Part shown: positions 8,105 to 16,610 of the stretch, piece after piece
Layout: each line of letters begins with the position of its first letter
How positions within the stretch are numbered: position 1 is the first letter of the stretch
NCBI RefSeq assembly: GCF_003003265.1
Contig: NZ_PVTL01000008.1
Location: 62,001-126,000 of the forward strand
DNA from: Glaciihabitans tibetensis
GTDB lineage: Bacteria > Actinomycetota > Actinomycetes > Actinomycetales > Microbacteriaceae
Direction: 5' to 3'
Length of the DNA: 64,000 bases
Notes under the pieces: model-generated
What the model saw: the letters and a program-made list of their open reading frames with translations, nothing else
The model's database searches: none
Told to the model about the DNA's origin: nothing
Position numbers and translations under genes: made by a program

Positions 8105-9019
8105 TTAGCCGGAGCGGGGCTCCGGGTGGAAGGCGCCGCGGTGGAGTTCGTACGCCCGGGCCTGCCCCGGAGAGGCGGGGTCGTCGGCGATCGGACGGTC
8201 GGCCATGAACTGGCGGATGACATTGGCCAGCTCGCCGGGGTTGCTGAAGTTGATCGCGTGGGCAGCACCCTCGATGATGACCAGCAGAACGTGGTTGCTG
8301 GTTCTGCTGGCGACCTCCTGCACGCGCGCGGGACCGGGCATCAGGGGGTCCCGGTCGCCGATGACCACGAGCGTGGGAATCTGCAACGCGAGCAGCCGGT
8401 CGAGAGAGGGGTACTGGGTCAGCGCATGGAACATCTTGAACGTGCTGGGGACGCCGAAACGGAGGTAGTCCGGTGCTGCCACACGGATCATCCGGGCGGG
8501 CTCGCGCATGCCGTCGACGGCGAGCTGACGCACGGCGCGAAGGAGCGGCTGATTGGTCACGCCGCCAGCCGGTGACACCAGCACCGCCCGATTGACGCGC
8601 TTGGGGTAGTGGTATGCGAACTCGCAGATGACCGGGCAGCCCATCGAGTTGCCGACCAGTGTCGCGGACGCCACCCCACGGTCATCGAGAAAACGGGCGG
8701 CCGCGTGGGCGAGTCCCGGCACGTCCAGAGGGCGCGGCGGGTTGCCGCTGCGACCGAACCCGGGCAGATCGGGAACGAGGGTGTGGAAATCGTCGCGGAG
8801 CAGCTCCGCAGTGGGGAGAAGGTAGCGGCCCGACAGGCCGAACCCGTGCAGGTGCACCATGGTCTCGGCCTGCGGTGGTGTGGGTGATTCCCGATAGAAG
8901 ACCCGGATGCCGTCGACGGTCGTCCAGCGCTCGGCAAGGGCTGACGCGGGTTTGGCGGGATGTCGGCGAGTTCGAGGCACGAGGTCGAAAATAGTGCGGC
9001 GGAGCAGGTTGTGCATCAT
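8105..9019 (-). CDS. Alpha/beta-fold hydrolase
   Basis: A 304-residue alpha/beta hydrolase. The oxyanion HG motif is 'MVHLHGFG' near residue 55, the nucleophile elbow is GNSMG, with Ser about 40 residues beyond 'LPGFGRS', and a late 'VVIGDRDPLM' acid and 'IEGAAHAINFSNP' histidine complete a normal triad. Family breadth prevents a substrate call. It starts at the double ATG 9019/9016 and is divergent from kynureninase with 49 bases between, which makes a shared control region and perhaps a shared pathway plausible; kynurenine formamidase activity is one speculative option because that step precedes kynureninase, but the protein is not close to the known formamidase motifs (HGGxW). Confidence 0.85.
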   Translation of the reverse strand: MMHNLLRRTIFDLVPRTRRHPAKPASALAERWTTVDGIRVFYRESPTPPQAETMVHLHGFGLSGRYLLPTAELLRDDFHTLVPDLPGFGRSGNPPRPLDVPGLAHAAARFLDDRGVASATLVGNSMGCPVICEFAYHYPKRVNRAVLVSPAGGVTNQPLLRAVRQLAVDGMREPARMIRVAAPDYLRFGVPSTFKMFHALTQYPSLDRLLALQIPTLVVIGDRDPLMPGPARVQEVASRTSNHVLLVIIEGAAHAINFSNPGELANVIRQFMADRPIADDPASPGQARAYELHRGAFHPEPRSG

Positions 9020-9068
9020 GCTGGCGGGGTGATGTTGCCCGCGTCACCCAGTGCAAGGAGTTACCCGA

Positions 9069-10310
9069 ATGGCCACACCCATCCCCGCACCAGCCCAGGT
9101 AAACGATGCCACAGCGCTCGACGCTGCGGATCCGCTCGCAGAGTTTGTGTCGAGGTTCGTCGCGAGCTCCGACGTGGTGTCCTACCTCGACGGCAATTCT
9201 CTCGGGCGTCCGTTGCGAGCGACGGAGGAACGGTTCGCGTCGTTCATCCGGGCTCAGTGGGGTGGCCGCCTCATTCGCTCCTGGGATGAGGAATGGATGG
9301 AGTTGCCGCTCGTCGTGGGAGATCGGATCGGGGCATCCACCCTCGGAGCCGCCGCGGGCCAAACCGTCGTCGCCGACTCGACCACCGTCATGCTCTACAA
9401 GCTCATTCGCGCCGCGGTGGATGCACGCCCGGGTCGCTCCGAGATCGTGATCGACGACGACAACTTTCCGACCGACCGCTTCGTGATCGAAGGGATTGCC
9501 GCCGAGCGGGGACTGACCGTTCGGTGGATCCGCCCAGATAAATCCGCGGGGGTGACCGTCGAGCAAGTCCGTGACGCGGTCTCTGACTCCACCGCCGTGC
9601 TGGTGCTCAGCCACGTCGCGTATCGGTCGGGGTTTCTCGCCGATGTCAAAGAGATCACCGCGGTCGCCCACGAGAGCGGCGCGCTCGTGCTCTGGGACCT
9701 CAGCCATTCCGTCGGTGTGATTCCCACCGCACTCGACGAGTGGCGGGTGGACCTCGCGGTCGGCTGCACCTACAAGTACCTCAACGGCGGCCCCGGTGCT
9801 CCCGCATTCGGCTACGTAGCCCATCGCCTGCAGTCCGAACTCACCCAGCCGATCTGGGGGTGGATGGGAGCGGGCGATGTATTCGCGATGAGCGATGGCT
9901 ACCGGCCCGCCGACGGGATGCGTCGCTTTATCAGTGGCACGCCGCCCGTCGTGGGAATGCTCGCGATGCAGGACATGCTTGACCTCATCGACGAGGCCGG
10001 GATAGACGCGATCCGCGCCAAGTCTCTGGCCCTCACCGACTATGCACTCCACCTGGTCGACCGCTGGCTCGCGCCGCTCGGCGTGGCCGTGGCCACGCCA
10101 CTCGAGCACACCAGCCGCGGGAGCCATGTCACCATCACGCACCCCGCGTTCAAGGCCGTGACCGCGGAGTTGTGGAAGATCAACGTCATCCCCGACTTTC
10201 GCAACCCCGACGGAATTCGGATCGGACTGTCGCCGCTGAGCACGTCGTTCGAAGAACTGAACCGCGGGGTGACGGCGATTCGGAACGCCCTGGTCAGCCG
10301 GGAGAAGTAG
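9069..10310 (+). CDS. kynU: Kynureninase
   Basis: A 413-residue PLP enzyme of the aspartate-aminotransferase fold that cleaves kynurenine (or 3-hydroxykynurenine) to anthranilate and alanine. Diagnostic features: 'YLDGNSLGRPL' at residues 39-50, 'LVLSHVAYRSG' near 180, 'WDLSHSVGVIP' near 210, and the PLP lysine in 'CTYKYLNGGPGAP' (Lys236). ATG 9069 is preceded by AAGGAG at about eight bases and is preferred over the upstream in-frame start at 9051. No tryptophan dioxygenase or formamidase gene is recognised nearby, so the role (tryptophan catabolism or anthranilate supply) is open. A roughly 24-bp direct repeat follows the stop. Confidence 0.93.
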   Translation: MATPIPAPAQVNDATALDAADPLAEFVSRFVASSDVVSYLDGNSLGRPLRATEERFASFIRAQWGGRLIRSWDEEWMELPLVVGDRIGASTLGAAAGQTVVADSTTVMLYKLIRAAVDARPGRSEIVIDDDNFPTDRFVIEGIAAERGLTVRWIRPDKSAGVTVEQVRDAVSDSTAVLVLSHVAYRSGFLADVKEITAVAHESGALVLWDLSHSVGVIPTALDEWRVDLAVGCTYKYLNGGPGAPAFGYVAHRLQSELTQPIWGWMGAGDVFAMSDGYRPADGMRRFISGTPPVVGMLAMQDMLDLIDEAGIDAIRAKSLALTDYALHLVDRWLAPLGVAVATPLEHTSRGSHVTITHPAFKAVTAELWKINVIPDFRNPDGIRIGLSPLSTSFEELNRGVTAIRNALVSREK

Positions 10311-10331
10311 TCGCAATTTCGCGCGCACGCT

Positions 10332-10380
10332 GCCCGACCGGGCGAGCGAATCGCTGCCCCGACCGAGCGAGCAAATCGCG
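10332..10380. repeat. Imperfect direct repeat of about 24 bp, two copies
   Basis: Two adjacent copies built on CCGACCGGGCGAGCGAATCGC, at about 10332-10355 and 10356-10380, in the 218-bp gap after kynureninase. The rest of that gap shows no gene. Confidence 0.7.
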
Positions 10381-10528
10381 GTCCCGCAAGTAAAGGCGTC
10401 GCCATAACACCCGGCGCAACATTGCCCGTTTGGGACCTTTGGCCCTGTGCCCCGAATGGGGGCCAAACGAACATCGCTGCTATACGGACGCAGTACCGAT
10501 GCGTTCGAAACAACGATGTGGGGTCCCC

Positions 10529-10927
10529 GTGGGAAGACTGGTCTATGGTTTGGGTTCATTTGTCGCCGATTTCGACGACCGAGCCCTCGCCCATATAAAA
10601 GCAATCACACTGTCAAAGCTTCGACGCAACGAGAGTTTCGCGTTCACCTGTGAGATTCCGGTGGCTGCCGGGAGCGGGCATGTGTGCCTCTGGATGAACG
10701 CGGCCATACCGATCCAGTTCGAGTTTGTGGGGAGCAAGGAGCCCACACTCAACCGCGCCTGGCTGGAGGAACTCGTCCAGCTTTCCAACAGCCCAACGGG
10801 ACTGCGGGTAACCCCAGAACCCGACCCCGTGCGTTCGGTGATGCACAGTCCAAAGCCGACCGACGAGAAGTTGCCCGGCGAACGAGTAGGTGCCCAGCGA
10901 GTGGGCGCAGGAAGGCTGAACCACTGA
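10529..10927 (+). CDS. DUF7882-type small protein
   Basis: A 132-residue soluble protein whose first 95 residues match a family I know from Microbacteriaceae genomes (DUF7882, sometimes mislabelled as DNA-ligase related): 'VGRLVYG', 'FDDRALAHIKAI', 'KLRRNESFAF', 'SGHVCLWMNAAIPIQFEF' and 'LNRAWLEELVQLSNSPTGLRV' appear in the usual order. The C-terminal 35 residues are variable. GTG 10529 gives the family-typical start ('MGxLxYG'), whereas the frame is open 33 codons further upstream. Function is unknown in the family. No partner gene stands out; the flanks are kynureninase and a histidine kinase. Confidence 0.75.
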   Translation: MGRLVYGLGSFVADFDDRALAHIKAITLSKLRRNESFAFTCEIPVAAGSGHVCLWMNAAIPIQFEFVGSKEPTLNRAWLEELVQLSNSPTGLRVTPEPDPVRSVMHSPKPTDEKLPGERVGAQRVGAGRLNH

Positions 10928-10999
10928 GAATCGTAATGTTCTGCTGAGTTTTTTTGCGTGTGACCTGACACGGGGGCTTAAGGGTGGCACGATCGATGT

Positions 11000-12931
11000 A
11001 TGGCTGGAAAGCGGGTCGGCGCTGGTGTGCGCGGGGGGTCCTCGCGCGGCGAAGCTACGGGTAGAGCCGCTACGGGTAGAGCCGGACCGTCAGGCGGTAT
11101 GCCGATGCCGGAGGAACCTCCCATGGACGCCGAATCCGGCTCTGCCGATGTCCCGAGGACACAGGATGTCTCGAGCACGCACGATCCCTTGAGTACGCAC
11201 GATGCCGTGAACACGCAAAGTGCCCCCGGGCAACGAGACGCCTCCGGCACACAGCTCGACGAGCTAATAGAACGCCTCACCGATACCGGGGAGGCGGTGC
11301 TCGCCGCACAGGCCAGGCTGCGCGAACTGATTGTCGCCAACTCGAACGTCTCGAAACAGCTCAATCCCGACAATCTGTTGAGGGCCATTGCCGTGGAGGC
11401 GCGGAGGTTGGTGCGGGCAAAACATGCGGGACTCGGTGTCGTGGATGAATCGGGCCGGTTCTTTCGGTTCGTGAACGCCCACCCCGACTCCACCGAGATC
11501 GCCAGCACCGCAGAGGATGGTTGCGGGAGTGCAGCCCTTGGTCTCCTCGCCGACATCGACTTTCCCCTGCGGCTGGCCGACGTTCCCGAGTTTCTCGCGG
11601 CCGGATCATCCGCTTCGGGTCATCACCTTGAGAGCTTTCTCGGCCTCCCCATCCGGGTTCATGGCCACCTCTACGGCAGCCTGTATGTGGTGAACAGCAT
11701 CGCCGGTGAATTCAGTGAGGAAGACGAGCAACTCCTCACCAACTTCGCCGCCAGCGCAGCGCTCGCCGTAGAAAACTCGCAGCTCTACCTCGAGTCGGAA
11801 CGCCAGCGTATGTGGCTCAGCGCCTCCGCCGAAGTCACCGAGCACCTTTTCGCGCGCGACGGCTCGAGCCCTCTCGATCTCGTGCTCCACCACGCGGTCT
11901 CTGGGGCGAACGCCGACAGCGCGACGCTGGCCCTGCGCAATCCCGACGGGTCCTGGAGTGTCCATTCCGCAGCGGGCCAATGGGAGGCGAAGCTCGTCGG
12001 CCTCGCTCTCAACTCGTCCGACACCTTCATTGGGCGTGTTCTCGAGGGGGGAAAGCCGGCGCGAACGGATGATTACGGCCGCGACTATAGCGAAATCGTC
12101 GCTGCTCATGGCATTCCGCCACGTTACGGCCCGATCATGGGCGTGCCGCTGCGCACCCGCTCGGGCACCATTCTCGGAGCCCTCAGCGTGAGTCGGGGTC
12201 CGGGCAGTGACCCGTTCACCGCCGCCGACCTCGAGCATCTCGGCCGATACAGTGCCCACGTCGGCGTTGCGATGGAACTCGACCGTGCGCGCGACGCGGG
12301 CGAGGCGCGCCGCCAGGTGCGGGATCACGAGCGCATCGCCGCGGATTTGCACGACCATGTGATCCAGGAGCTGTTCGCGGCGAGCCTCGGGCTGAGCAAC
12401 GTGGCCTCCACGATGGAGCCGGCGGAGCGTGTGCGGGTGCAGGTGTTCGCCGAGGCCGTCGACTCGGCCAGCACCCGCGTGCGCGACAGCATTTTTCACC
12501 TCAAAGCGCCCAAGCGCACGGCGGAGGGCCTGCGCCGAGCCCTGATGTTGGTTGCCGACGAAGAGTCACACGCGCTTGGTTTTACGCCGAGGGTCGCCTT
12601 CGCGGGCCAGCTCGACCGCGAAGTGAGCGGACAGTTGGCGGACGACGTTGTCGCCGTCGTGCGCGAGAGTCTCTCCAACGTGGCCAGGCACGCGCAGGCG
12701 ACCGCGGCGAGCGTGCAGGTGGGCATCCTGGGCGACGAACTCGTCATCGACGTCAGCGATGATGGCCGCGGATTCGACAACGTTGAGCAGCTCGACAGCG
12801 ATCCCGCCAGCAGTGGGCTCATCAATATTCGCCGGCGCGCAGAAACGCATGCTGGAACGATGCACATCAGGTCGGTGCTCGACGAGGGTACCCAACTCCA
12901 TTGGACGGCCCGCATCGTTGCCGTCACCTAG
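11000..12931 (+). CDS. GAF-domain sensor histidine kinase (DevS/DosS-like, NarL-type)
   Basis: A 643-residue predicted cytosolic kinase. Residues 1-85 are low complexity and include an 18-bp-repeat-encoded 'STHD' tract. Two GAF domains follow (about 105-255 and 275-430), then a HisKA_3 domain with the phospho-acceptor in 'IAADLHDHVIQELFAASL' (His451) and a HATPase domain with 'ESLSNVARHAQA' and the G-box 'DDGRGF' near 587. This is the DevS/NreB layout, but the GAF domains lack evidence for haem and the ligand is unknown. No response-regulator gene is adjacent; the only NarL-type regulator in the window is at 25.8 kb. It lies just upstream of the DUF1206 gene on the same strand. Confidence 0.9.
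   Translation: MAGKRVGAGVRGGSSRGEATGRAATGRAGPSGGMPMPEEPPMDAESGSADVPRTQDVSSTHDPLSTHDAVNTQSAPGQRDASGTQLDELIERLTDTGEAVLAAQARLRELIVANSNVSKQLNPDNLLRAIAVEARRLVRAKHAGLGVVDESGRFFRFVNAHPDSTEIASTAEDGCGSAALGLLADIDFPLRLADVPEFLAAGSSASGHHLESFLGLPIRVHGHLYGSLYVVNSIAGEFSEEDEQLLTNFAASAALAVENSQLYLESERQRMWLSASAEVTEHLFARDGSSPLDLVLHHAVSGANADSATLALRNPDGSWSVHSAAGQWEAKLVGLALNSSDTFIGRVLEGGKPARTDDYGRDYSEIVAAHGIPPRYGPIMGVPLRTRSGTILGALSVSRGPGSDPFTAADLEHLGRYSAHVGVAMELDRARDAGEARRQVRDHERIAADLHDHVIQELFAASLGLSNVASTMEPAERVRVQVFAEAVDSASTRVRDSIFHLKAPKRTAEGLRRALMLVADEESHALGFTPRVAFAGQLDREVSGQLADDVVAVVRESLSNVARHAQATAASVQVGILGDELVIDVSDDGRGFDNVEQLDSDPASSGLINIRRRAETHAGTMHIRSVLDEGTQLHWTARIVAVT
11154..11225 (+). repeat. Degenerate 18-bp tandem repeat in the kinase N-terminus, four copies
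   Basis: Units at 11154, 11172, 11190 and 11208 encode repeats of the form S-T-H/Q-D-P/A-L/V. A second, 15-bp pair (GCTACGGGTAGAGCC) lies just before it at about 11053-11082. Both keep the reading frame. Confidence 0.7.
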
Positions 12932-13027
12932 GCGCCGGTAGAATCAGCCGGAGTTCGGTGGCGGATGTCGTGTGCCGAGACCATCTCCGGGGGACATCAC
13001 TCTCCGGATGGCGCGAGAGGGGGACGC

Positions 13028-13900
13028 GTGTCTTCGTCCACCACGCCATCCGCAGGCCAGGCGGAAGGCGACGCCGCAGAGCGCGCGGCCGGACGGGAAC
13101 GGGTCTACGAAGCCGCACGACGCATTAATCGCAATCCGTCGGTGCGCGCTGCGGCGCGTGGCGGACTGGCCGTTAACGGGATCGTGCACATGGTCACCGG
13201 TGCGCTTGCCGTCGGAATTGCCCTCGGCCTGGGCGGCAACGCCAACCAGGTCGGCGCGCTCGAGGCGATCGCGGCGACCCCGGGTGGACTGATCCTGCTC
13301 TGGTTCGCGGTTGTGGCGCTGTGGGGACTGGCGCTGTGGCAGCTCACCGATGCGGCGTGGATCACCGAACCCTTGCGTCGCACGCGGGTCGCCCGTCGGG
13401 TGCGCGACGGGGCGAAGGCGCTCGGTTTCACCGCGATCGGAGCCGCCATTCTGATCTTCGATGCGGGCGGCCGTGCAGACAGCGAGGAGGCATCCCGCGC
13501 GCTCAGTGAAAACCTGATCGCAACACCCGGGGGAGCCTTGCTCGTCGTCGCCGTGGGGATCACCATCGCGTCGATTGGTGGCACGTCGATCTACCGCGGG
13601 GTTTCGCGCACGTTCCGCGAGGAGTACACGGAACTGCGCGGCGCGCTGGGCGTGCTGGTCGAGGTGCTCGGCGTTTTTGGATACGTCGCGAAGGGCTTTG
13701 CGCTCATGGTCGTGGGTGCGCTCGCGATATTCGCGACGATCTACACCGACCCCGACCAGGTGGGAGGGCTCGACGGTGCGCTCAAGTACCTGGCGTCGCT
13801 TCCGTCGGGAACCGTGCTCTTGTTCGGCGTGGCCACCGGTTTCGTTTCGTACGGGTTGTACCTGCTCGCCCGGGCGGTGTACCTGCGCAAGGAACTCTGA
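13028..13900 (+). CDS. DUF1206 family membrane protein
   Basis: A 290-residue integral membrane protein of the DUF1206 family. The family is a threefold internal repeat of two-helix units; here the repeats begin at 'ARGGLAVNGIVHMVTGALAVGIAL', 'GAKALGFTAIGAAILIFDAGG' and 'EVLGVFGYVAKGFALMVVGALAIF'. Each carries the typical G-x-x-A-(K/N)-G/A-x-x-(Y/H) start. GTG 13028 has GAGAGGGGG five to seven bases upstream; the ORF can be opened at 12965 without a ribosome site. Function is unknown. It follows the histidine kinase by about 95 bases on the same strand. Confidence 0.87.
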   Translation: MSSSTTPSAGQAEGDAAERAAGRERVYEAARRINRNPSVRAAARGGLAVNGIVHMVTGALAVGIALGLGGNANQVGALEAIAATPGGLILLWFAVVALWGLALWQLTDAAWITEPLRRTRVARRVRDGAKALGFTAIGAAILIFDAGGRADSEEASRALSENLIATPGGALLVVAVGITIASIGGTSIYRGVSRTFREEYTELRGALGVLVEVLGVFGYVAKGFALMVVGALAIFATIYTDPDQVGGLDGALKYLASLPSGTVLLFGVATGFVSYGLYLLARAVYLRKEL

Positions 13901-13949
13901 CCGGTCACCTATGGTTGCCGGTCACCTTTGGCTGCCGGTCACCCGACGG

Positions 13950-14117
13950 TCACCACACGGTCTCTTCGCGGTCATCGTCGAGCGGCGCAATGTCGTCGTC
14001 GCGATCCTCAAATCGCTCGTCCGGGTCCAGAGTTGGTGGGGGCGCAGCCGGTTCACCTTCGTCGCCGAAGTCAACGACCCGGTCGTCGTCTATGTTCGGT
14101 TCATACTCTCGCGCCAT
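13950..14117 (-). CDS. Small acidic protein, unknown function
   Basis: A 55-residue soluble, very acidic protein (about one-third Asp/Glu), with a Pro-rich centre and 'DERFEDRDDDIAPLDDDRE' near the end. ATG 14117 is preceded by GGAGGG at a good distance, which is the main support for it being real; the frame itself extends further upstream to 14165. No domain is recognised. It is convergent with the DUF1206 gene and stands alone. Confidence 0.6.
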   Translation of the reverse strand: MAREYEPNIDDDRVVDFGDEGEPAAPPPTLDPDERFEDRDDDIAPLDDDREETVW

Positions 14118-14203
14118 GACCGTTCCCTCCGTCACCGTCGGCTGCTCGCCGCATGTGTCCACCACGCTACGACCGGGCTAGGGCAAGTTCAATGGTTTGC
14201 ACG

Positions 14204-14245
14204 CGACAGTGCCCGCGCGGCCGGAGGGCTGCGCGGGCACTGTCG
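14204..14245. terminator. 15-bp perfect stem hairpin
   Basis: CGACAGTGCCCGCGC (14204-14218) and its exact complement (14231-14245) are separated by 12 bases. It lies just beyond the stop of the leftward secreted-protein gene. There is no strong T-run on either side, so it is a terminator-like stem rather than a textbook Rho-independent terminator. Confidence 0.6.
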
Positions 14246-14269
14246 TTTACCGAGGTGATCTTCGGGGAG

Positions 14270-14923
14270 TTAGTCTCCGAGGATCGAGCCGAGGTCGACG
14301 CTGTCGGTGACGTCGTTCACGATGCCGTCAATGTCGGCGATGTCCGAGATCTCCGAACCGAGGTCGGTGCCAACCTCGGGAGCGACATCAGAGCCAAGGT
14401 CCGTGCCGAGGTCCGCGGGGGCATCCACAACGTCAGAAACGTCGGTCGGGGCATCCGCCACATCGGTCACAACGTCGCTGACGTCGGCCGAGTTGCCATC
14501 GGCGGTGTTGCCATTCGCGCTGCCATTGCCCACGGCGGTGTCGTTACCCGAGCCGAGTGCGCTCTCGTTTCCCGAGGCGACGGGGGCGGTGACGGGCGCT
14601 GTGACCTCGTTGCCGGACGCGATCGGGTTGCCCGAGGCGACGTCGCCGACGGCAACGTCGCCGGTGTTCAGGTCGCCCGTGCCGATGTCGCCGATGCTCG
14701 GCGCAAGCACGAGCGGCGCGTTGGTGGTGAGGTCGCCGGCGCTGAAGGCGATGGTGCGCAGCGCCTGCAGGTCGAGGTCGTTCAGCTGCGAGACGCTGGA
14801 GTTGCTCGACTCGGTCGACGTGTCGCTGTCCGCCATGGCGGGAGCGGCGAATCCGCCGACGAGCAGTGCGCTGGCGGCGACGGTGGTGATTCCAAAAGCG
14901 GTCATCTTCGTGATGTTGTTCAT
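14270..14923 (-). CDS. Secreted Asp/Gly/Asn-rich low-complexity protein
   Basis: A 217-residue exported protein. A Sec signal peptide is clear: basic N-terminus 'MNNITK', hydrophobic core, and an AMA-DS cleavage site after residue 31. The mature part is low complexity, with 'GDI/GDL/GDV' steps at about 75-100, 'SGN/GNG/DGN' steps at about 100-145, and then Asp-Val/Asp-Leu repeats with no Lys, Arg or Cys of note. Such composition suggests a surface or matrix protein that may bind Ca2+ or be disordered; this is inference. Start ATG 14923 is preceded by AAGGAG; an earlier in-frame start at 14941 is not needed. It is monocistronic. Confidence 0.7.
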   Translation of the reverse strand: MNNITKMTAFGITTVAASALLVGGFAAPAMADSDTSTESSNSSVSQLNDLDLQALRTIAFSAGDLTTNAPLVLAPSIGDIGTGDLNTGDVAVGDVASGNPIASGNEVTAPVTAPVASGNESALGSGNDTAVGNGSANGNTADGNSADVSDVVTDVADAPTDVSDVVDAPADLGTDLGSDVAPEVGTDLGSEISDIADIDGIVNDVTDSVDLGSILGD

Positions 14924-15158
14924 AAGACTGAACTCCTTCATTCGGTTGAGCGGCCCGTGTTATCGGGCTGCAAGGAGTGGTCCGGAGTGTGTTGCCATTC
15001 GGTTTGGGTGGATGTCGTCAACGCGGGTCACCGGCGCGAGAACCTGTGAATGTCGTGCCGCTGCGATGCCTGCGGGCACGCGAAACTGGCCCCCGCGGCA
15101 TCCGATTCCTGAGAAAAGTCGATTTGATCCCCGCGGGCGGCGGTGGTAGCGACGTCCG

Positions 15159-16562
15159 CTACGCGTCGGCTTCGGGGCGACGAGCGGCGTACTTGACGAC
15201 GTCGTAGGCGGCGAGGGCCTCTTTGCGGGATGCCGCCAGGTCGACGATCGGCTGCGGATACAGCTCATCGCTGGGGATCCAGCGCGAAATGTAGGTGCGG
15301 CGCGGATCGAACTTTTTCTCCTGAAGAACCGGGTTGAAAACGCGAAAATAGGGCGCCGCGTCGGCGCCGCTCCCGGCTACCCACTGCCAGTTTGCCGGGT
15401 TGCTCGCCTCATCGGCGTCGACCAGGGTGTCCCAGAACCACTGCTCGCCGACCCGCCAGTCGATTAGCAGGTTCTTGATCAGGAAGCTCGCCGTGACCAT
15501 CCGCACCCGGTTGTGCATGTACCCGGTCTGCCAGAGCTCGCGCATGCCCGCGTCGACGAGGGGGATGCCGGTGTTGCCGCTCTTCCACGCGGCGAGCTCC
15601 GTGCGGTGCGGCTCCTCATCGGGGTTCTCCCACGGGAAGGCGTCGAAGTCGGGCCGGTAGTTCGCTGTCGCCAGCGCCGGAAAGTTGTACAGGATGTTCC
15701 AGTTGAATTCGCGCCAGCCGACCTCGCTGAGAAACTTGGCGGCGTTGCTGCGCGCACCCGGGTCGAGGTCGCCGCGCACGCGGTGCCACACCTGAAACGG
15801 GCTGATCTCGCCGAAGCTCAGGTGCGGGCTCAGGTGCGACGTCGCCTCGTGGCCCGGCTCGTCCCGCCGGTGGTAGTCGGTGAGTACCTCGGCCGCGAAG
15901 GTGTCGAGCGTCTCGGCAGCGGAGGCCTCCCCGGGGATCCAGCGCTCGCGCAGGCCGCCCGCCCAGTCTGGTGCGGTCGGCAGCAGCGCCCACGAATCCA
16001 GCGTGTCGCTCGCAAACGAGGGCCCTCCCGTTTCCGTCGCGGGCGAGATGATTGCGTCCGGAGCGGGCAACGGTTGCCGCGGCTCTCCGGTTTCCTGGCA
16101 GGCTTTCCAGAAGGGAGTGAACACCCGATAGGGATTTCCCTCTCCAGTGGTTACCGTCCAGGGCTCGAACATCAGGTTGGCCTGGAAGCTGGTGACCTCG
16201 AGGCCCTCCCCGCGCAGCGCCACCTTCAGCGCTGCATCGATGTCGCGCGCGCCGGAGTACCGGCGGTTCCAGTAGACGGCACTCGCTCCCGTCTCCTTCG
16301 CGAGGCGGGGTATCTCGGTGTCCGCTCGCCCCCGCCTCAGTACCAGCCGGCCGCCGAGTTCGGCAATGGACAACGCCAGCGCGGTGAGGCTGTGGTGCAA
16401 CCACCAGCGACTGGCTGCTCCCAGCGGCCGCACGCCCTCGCTCTCGTCGTCGAGGAGATAAGCCACCACCACGGCGCCCCGGCGCGTCGCTTCCAGCAGT
16501 GCCGGGTTGTCGGCGACCCTCAGGTCATTCCGAAGCCAGACGAGCGTGGTGGGAGTGGACAC
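15159..16562 (-). CDS. phr: Deoxyribodipyrimidine photolyase (class I CPD type)
   Basis: A 467-residue FAD photolyase/cryptochrome family protein that repairs UV-induced cyclobutane pyrimidine dimers. The N-terminal antenna-binding domain begins 'TTLVWLRNDLRVADNPAL'; the FAD domain has 'WREFNWNILY', 'GMRELWQTGYMHNRVRM', 'LLIDWRVGEQWFWDTLVD' and 'NWQWVAGSGADAAPYFRVFNP', and the C-terminus 'KKFDPRRTYISRWIP' is typical of class I enzymes. Length is normal. The GTG start at 16562 has GAGGTAA upstream. A MarR gene lies 48 bases upstream on the same strand, so it may be the first gene of the unit and the regulator of photolyase. Confidence 0.95.
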   Translation of the reverse strand: MSTPTTLVWLRNDLRVADNPALLEATRRGAVVVAYLLDDESEGVRPLGAASRWWLHHSLTALALSIAELGGRLVLRRGRADTEIPRLAKETGASAVYWNRRYSGARDIDAALKVALRGEGLEVTSFQANLMFEPWTVTTGEGNPYRVFTPFWKACQETGEPRQPLPAPDAIISPATETGGPSFASDTLDSWALLPTAPDWAGGLRERWIPGEASAAETLDTFAAEVLTDYHRRDEPGHEATSHLSPHLSFGEISPFQVWHRVRGDLDPGARSNAAKFLSEVGWREFNWNILYNFPALATANYRPDFDAFPWENPDEEPHRTELAAWKSGNTGIPLVDAGMRELWQTGYMHNRVRMVTASFLIKNLLIDWRVGEQWFWDTLVDADEASNPANWQWVAGSGADAAPYFRVFNPVLQEKKFDPRRTYISRWIPSDELYPQPIVDLAASRKEALAAYDVVKYAARRPEADA

Positions 16563-16610
16563 AGTTACCTCATTCTGGATTGCGCGGTGCGGGACAGCGA
16601 CGCTGGCACG

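Noticed and set aside
8682..10604. 640-codon open frame on the minus strand opposite kynureninase
   Set aside because: It is a codon-position shadow of kynU in high-GC DNA: it crosses the promoter and the 3' region, has no ribosome site, and its composition (Arg, Gly, His, Glu rich) is typical of antisense frames.
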